Shown here: one piece after another, positions 60,497-64,000 of the stretch
Position numbering within the stretch: position 1 is the first letter of the stretch
Layout: each line of letters begins with the position of its first letter
Assembly (NCBI RefSeq): GCF_014195505.1
Contig: NZ_JACIBV010000001.1
Span: forward strand, 2,728,001 to 2,792,000
Direction: 5' to 3'
Length of the DNA: 64,000 nt
Source: Nonomuraea dietziae
Lineage (GTDB): Bacteria; Actinomycetota; Actinomycetes; Streptosporangiales; Streptosporangiaceae
The notes under the pieces: generated by a model
What the model saw: the letters and a program-made list of their open reading frames with translations, nothing else
Database searches by the model: none
What the model was told of the DNA's origin: nothing
Position numbers and translations under genes: made by a program

Positions 60497-61747
60497 ATGA
60501 GACGTGTGGTGACCGGAATCGCGCTCGCTGCATTGTTAACGCTAACAGCATGTGGCGGCGGCGAAACGCCGCAGGAGGGCGCCGCCGTCACGATCACGAT
60601 GTGGACCAGGGCCGCGACCCAGGCGCAGAGCGAGCGCCTGGTGAAGGCCTACAACGCCGGCCACAAGAACCAGGTGAAGCTGACCGTCATCCCGACCGAC
60701 AACTACCAGCCACGGATCGCGGCGGCGGCCGGGGCCAAGCAGCTTCCCGACGTCTTCGCCGCCGACGTGATCTTCGTGCCGAACTACACCTCGCAGGGCC
60801 TCTTCCTGGACATCACCGACCGGATCGACGCCCTGCCGTACAAGGCGGGTCTGGCGCCGAGCCACATGAAGCTGGGCACCATGGACGGCCGCCAGTACAC
60901 GCTCCCCCACACCCTCGACCTGTCGGTCTGGTTCTGGAACAAGGACCTGTACGCCAAGGCCGGGCTCGACCCGGAGAAGGGCCCGAAGACGCTGAAGGAG
61001 TTCGCCGAGCACGCCACGGCCGTCCAGGACAAGCTCGGCGGGGACGGCAAGGTCCACGGCACCTTCTTCGGCGGCAACTGCGGCGGCTGCTACGTCTTCA
61101 CCTTCTGGCCCTCGGTCTGGGCGGCCGGAGGGCAGATCATGAACGCCGAGGGAACCGCCTCCCTCAACGACCAGGCGGCGATGAGCGAGGTCTTCGCCAT
61201 CTGGCGCGGGCTCTACGACAAGGGCGTGACGGGGCCGACGGCCAAGGAGGAGCAGGGACCGACCTGGACCGGCTACTTCGCCAAGGGCGAGATCGGCGTC
61301 ATGCCGATGCCCTCGACCACGCTCGGTCTGATGCCCGCCGACCTGAAGATCGGGGTCGCCCCGATCGCGGGCCCCTCAGGGGGCGAGTCGACGTTCGTCG
61401 GCGGGGACTCGGTCGGGATCTCCTCCACCACCGAGCACGCCGACGCGGCGTGGGAGTTCCTGTCGTGGACCGTCTCGGACGAGGCGCAGGTCGAGGTCAT
61501 GGCCAAGAACAAGGACGTGCTGGCCAGGACCGACCTGGCCGCCAACGCCCACTCCGCCAAGGACCCCAGGGTGGTCCTGATCAACTCGCTGGTCGCCAAG
61601 GGGCAGACGCCGTACGCGCCGCGTTTCGGCCAGACGTTCAACGACCCGCAGGGCCCGTGGCTGCGGCTGGCCCGTGAGGCGATGTTCGGCGACACCACCA
61701 AGGTGGCACGGCTCAACGCCGAGGTCACCGCCTCGTTGCAGCAGTAG
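60497..61747 (+). CDS. Sugar ABC transporter substrate-binding lipoprotein
   Basis: A 416-residue lipoprotein; Cys19 in LTAC is the lipid-attachment residue. The mature protein is a family-1 carbohydrate-binding protein (ITMWTRAATQAQSERLVKAYN, LPDVFAADVIFVPNY, LSVWFWNKDLYAKAGLDPEKGPKTLKEF, GYFAKGEIGVMPMP). ATG 60497 has GAGGAG upstream. Codons 13-17 (TTG TTA ACG CTA ACA) are unusually AT-rich for this genome and coincide with a LacI operator-like palindrome. It leads an operon of two permeases and a GH127 arabinofuranosidase. Confidence 0.9.
   Translation: MRRVVTGIALAALLTLTACGGGETPQEGAAVTITMWTRAATQAQSERLVKAYNAGHKNQVKLTVIPTDNYQPRIAAAAGAKQLPDVFAADVIFVPNYTSQGLFLDITDRIDALPYKAGLAPSHMKLGTMDGRQYTLPHTLDLSVWFWNKDLYAKAGLDPEKGPKTLKEFAEHATAVQDKLGGDGKVHGTFFGGNCGGCYVFTFWPSVWAAGGQIMNAEGTASLNDQAAMSEVFAIWRGLYDKGVTGPTAKEEQGPTWTGYFAKGEIGVMPMPSTTLGLMPADLKIGVAPIAGPSGGESTFVGGDSVGISSTTEHADAAWEFLSWTVSDEAQVEVMAKNKDVLARTDLAANAHSAKDPRVVLINSLVAKGQTPYAPRFGQTFNDPQGPWLRLAREAMFGDTTKVARLNAEVTASLQQ
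60534..60547. promoter_or_regulatory. LacI operator-like palindrome inside signal-peptide codons
   Basis: TGTTAACGCTAACA matches the ytfQ operator TGTTAGCGCTAACA at 13 of 14 positions and starts 37 bp after the ATG. Bound repressor would act as a roadblock downstream of the promoter. Confidence 0.6.
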
Positions 61748-61756
61748 GAGAGACCC

Positions 61757-62626
61757 TTGCGACTGACCGCCGCCCGTTCCAGGCGGGCGATGGGCTGGGT
61801 CTACGCCGCGCCCACCGCCCTGATCGTCGGCGTGCTGTTCCTCGCCCCGCTGGTGCTGGTGGTGTGGATGTCACTGCACCGCTGGCCGCTGCTCGGCAGC
61901 GCCGCGTTCAACGCCCCTGCCAACTACCTCAAGATCGCCGGCAATCCGCTCTTCCTCGACGCGGTGCTCTTCACGCTGAAGTACACCGTGATCACCACGG
62001 TCCTGCTCTCGCTGGTCGCCCTCGGCCTGGCCCTGCTGGTGCAGGAGCGCAGGCCGGGGATCACCTTCTTCAGGACCGCGTTCTTCCTGCCTGGCGCGGT
62101 GGGCTTCGCGGCCGCCGCGCTGCTGTTCTACGGCCTGCTGAACAACGACTTCGGACCCATCGACCCTCTCCTGCGGGCCGTCGGCCTCATCGACGAGCCG
62201 GTCAAGTGGATCGGCACCCCCGACATGGCGCTGTTCTCGACGATCGCGCTCGTGGTGTGGCGGTTCGCGGGGTTCAACATGCTCATCCTGCTGACGGGGC
62301 TCCAGGCGATCCCCGTCGAGGTCTACGAGGCGGCCAGGAGCGACGGCGCAGGGCGCTGGCAGATCTTCACCAGGATCACCCTGCCGCTGCTGCGCCCGAC
62401 GCTGGCGTTGATGCTGATCCTCAGCGTCACGGGCTCGCTGCTGGCCTTCGACCAGTTCTTCGTCTTCACCAACGGCGGCCCCGACAACAGCACCGTCTCG
62501 ATGGTCATGGTCATCTACCGCGAGGCGTTCTTCCGCTTCGACCTCGGCGGCGCGGCGGCGCTGTCGGTGGTGCTGCTGGTGGCGCTGGTCGGCCTGAATG
62601 CGCTGATGATGCGGAGACTGCGATGA
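61757..62626 (+). CDS. Carbohydrate ABC transporter permease (MalF type)
   Basis: A 289-residue permease starting at TTG 61757 with GGAGAG upstream. Six helices; the EAA loop VYEAARSDGAGRWQIFTRITLPLLRP and VFTNGGPDNSTVSMV are typical of MalF/UgpA subunits. Follows the binding protein by 9 bases. Confidence 0.9.
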   Translation: MRLTAARSRRAMGWVYAAPTALIVGVLFLAPLVLVVWMSLHRWPLLGSAAFNAPANYLKIAGNPLFLDAVLFTLKYTVITTVLLSLVALGLALLVQERRPGITFFRTAFFLPGAVGFAAAALLFYGLLNNDFGPIDPLLRAVGLIDEPVKWIGTPDMALFSTIALVVWRFAGFNMLILLTGLQAIPVEVYEAARSDGAGRWQIFTRITLPLLRPTLALMLILSVTGSLLAFDQFFVFTNGGPDNSTVSMVMVIYREAFFRFDLGGAAALSVVLLVALVGLNALMMRRLR

Positions 62627-62707
62627 GGAGAGAACCCGACGCGGCGAGCGGAGCGGCCCGCGAGGGACGAACGGCCCGCGCAGAGAGTGAGGAGAGGTGA
62701 ACGACCG

Positions 62708-63475
62708 ATGACGCGGCGTTACACCACCCTGTCGGCCCTGGCCGTGCTGTTCCTCTTCCCGCTGGTGTGGAGCGGCTGGGCCTCCTTCGAAGACCCGTCG
62801 AACTACCTGGAGATGGCCCGTTTCGGCGAGGGCGTCGGCACCTACGCCACCAACAGCGTGCTGGTCTCGGCCATGACGGTGGCGGGCACGCTCGTCGTCG
62901 CGGCCCTCGGCGGCTACGCCTTCGCCCGGTTCGACTTCCCCGGCAAGAACCTGCTGTTCCTGGCCACGCTGGCGATCCTCATGGTTCCCTACGCCACCAT
63001 CCTCATCCCGCTGTACGTCCTGCTCGGCTACCTCGGCCTGCAGAACTCCCTGGTCGGGCTCTCGCTGGTGTTCGTGATGTTCCAGCTGCCCTTCGCCCTG
63101 TTCATGATGCGCAACGCCTTCGAGGCGGTGCCGCGTGAGCTGGAGGAGGCGGCGATGGTCGACGGCTGCGGCACCTTCCTGGCCTTCCTGCGCGTCCTGC
63201 TGCCCGCCGTACGGCCGGCGCTGGTGACGGTCGGCCTGTTCGCCTTCCTCGCCTCGTGGAACGACTTCTTCGCGCCGCTCATCCTGCTCAACGACGGCGC
63301 GTCCTTCACCCTGCCGGTCGCCGTGGTCAGCATGACGCAGCAGACCTTCGGCGCCATCGACTACGGCGTGTTGCAGGCGGGCGTCATGGTCATGGCGCTG
63401 CCCTGCCTGATCCTCTTCGTCCTCCTCCAGCGCCACTACGTGCGCGGATTCATGTCAGGAGCTCTGCGTGGCTAA
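62708..63475 (+). CDS. Carbohydrate ABC transporter permease (MalG type)
   Basis: A 255-residue permease from ATG 62708 (GGAGAGG upstream; GTG 62687 is an alternative). Six helices with the EAA loop ELEEAAMVDGCGTFLAFLRVLLPAVRP and FASWNDFFAPLILL. Its stop overlaps the GTG of the GH127 gene by 8 bases, tying import to hydrolysis. No ATPase gene is present, as is usual when MsiK-type ATPases are shared. Confidence 0.88.
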   Translation: MTRRYTTLSALAVLFLFPLVWSGWASFEDPSNYLEMARFGEGVGTYATNSVLVSAMTVAGTLVVAALGGYAFARFDFPGKNLLFLATLAILMVPYATILIPLYVLLGYLGLQNSLVGLSLVFVMFQLPFALFMMRNAFEAVPRELEEAAMVDGCGTFLAFLRVLLPAVRPALVTVGLFAFLASWNDFFAPLILLNDGASFTLPVAVVSMTQQTFGAIDYGVLQAGVMVMALPCLILFVLLQRHYVRGFMSGALRG

Positions 63476-64000
63476 CCCCGTCCTGCCCTCCTCCGGCGCG
63501 CTGTCTCCTCTCGGGCTCGACGCGGTCAGGCTCGCGCCCGGTTTCTGGGGCGACCGCGTGGCGCTGAACAGAGAGGTCACGATCGCGCACGCCCATGAGT
63601 GGATGGAGCGCGAAGGCTGGATCGGCAATTTCCGCGGCGAGCTGCCCAGGCGCGGCAGGGAGTTCAGCGATTCGGAGATCTACAAGCTGCTCGAGGCCAT
63701 GGCCTGGGCCGGTCATCCGGATTTCGCCGAGCTCGCGCTCACCGTGGTCAAGGCACAGGAGGGCGACGGCTACCTCAACACCAGGTGGAGCGGCAGCCGC
63801 TACACCGACTTCGAGTGGGGCCACGAGCTCTACTGCTACGGCCACCTGATCCAGGCGGGGGTGGCCAGGCTGCGCACGCACGGCCAGGACGCCTTCACCG
63901 AGGCCGTGCGCAAGGCCGCCGACCACGTCTGCCGCCGCTTCATGGACGGCACGGAGACCTGCGGGCACCCCGAGCTGGAGATGGCCATGGTCGAGCTCTA
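63468..64000 (+). CDS. GH127 beta-L-arabinofuranosidase (DUF1680), 3' end outside window
   Basis: From GTG 63468 the frame is open to the window end (about 177 residues). The N-terminus shows the GH127 pattern: VRLAPGFWGDRVALNREVTI, FSDSEIYKLLEAMAWAG, GDGYLNTRW, DFEWGHELYCYGHLIQAGVA and CGHPELEMAMVEL. No signal peptide is visible, so the enzyme is probably cytosolic and acts on imported arabinofuranosides. Its overlap with the permease gene places it in the sugar-import operon. The active-site Cys/Glu region lies beyond the window. Confidence 0.85.
   Translation, partial: MANPVLPSSGALSPLGLDAVRLAPGFWGDRVALNREVTIAHAHEWMEREGWIGNFRGELPRRGREFSDSEIYKLLEAMAWAGHPDFAELALTVVKAQEGDGYLNTRWSGSRYTDFEWGHELYCYGHLIQAGVARLRTHGQDAFTEAVRKAADHVCRRFMDGTETCGHPELEMAMVEL

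Overview
This is a 64-kb chromosomal stretch of a high-GC actinomycete. Uniformly G/C-rich third codon positions, frequent GTG/TTG starts, ATGA/GTGA gene overlaps, a PAC2-family protein, a polyphosphate glucokinase, AfsR/SARP-type and PucR-type regulators and many ABC importers all point to Actinomycetota. Frequent AGG arginine codons and the gene repertoire make a Streptosporangiales member (Nonomuraea/Streptosporangium-like) my best guess; that is inference. I see no rRNA, tRNA, CRISPR array, prophage or insertion sequence. Most long open frames opposite or out of frame with real genes are GC-driven shadows and were left out.

Layout. 1-9.7 kb: a PAC2 protein cut by the window edge; a divergent metal-efflux pair (CDF exporter / CmtR-like sensor) with a phased operator array between; a Gfo/Idh oxidoreductase; a PtpB-like phosphatase; a membrane coiled-coil protein convergent with a membrane STAND ATPase; a secreted M6 protease. 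9.8-13.6 kb: a frameshifted PucR-type regulator, an amidohydrolase-like protein lacking metal ligands, a junction of two gene remnants (MarR and ABC exporter), and an MFS exporter. 13.6-24.5 kb: gamma-glutamyltransferase, hemerythrin-like protein, DUF5709 protein, a giant AfsR-type regulator convergent with a START-like protein through a tandem repeat, an HAD/DUF5360/TetR operon, and a frameshifted secreted X-Pro peptidase. 24.5-35.9 kb: a lipoprotein carboxylesterase with a two-component system and an HAD hydrolase, TenA, a TIGR03118 secreted protein, ppgK, hrpA and an ADP-ribosylglycohydrolase. 35.9-38.7 kb: a three-gene sugar ABC importer.

38.8-47.2 kb is a FadR-type-regulator-controlled, tightly overlapping catabolic operon: cytosine-deaminase-like amidohydrolase, complete Dpp-type ABC importer (A-B-C-D-F) and a second, atypical amidohydrolase. 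It looks like uptake plus hydrolysis of a nitrogen-containing small molecule. Then come a secreted GH71 alpha-1,3-glucanase with a 14-bp palindrome in its promoter spacer, and a Zur-box-like site ahead of a peptide/nickel-type binding protein and a damaged fused permease with no ATPase.

52.6-64 kb is a furanose-sugar region: a YtfQ-YtfR-YtfT-YjfF-type importer, two LacI-family regulators and a second importer (binding protein and two permeases) leading into a GH127 beta-L-arabinofuranosidase cut by the window end. One LacI operator sequence occurs before ytfQ, before the first lacI gene and, as an unusually AT-rich run of rare codons, inside the signal-peptide codons of the second binding protein. 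I infer one arabinofuranose/galactofuranose regulon. The ytfQ-lacI gap also holds a degenerate ~46-bp tandem repeat array. Three genes carry the same kind of one-base frameshift, which may be assembly error.
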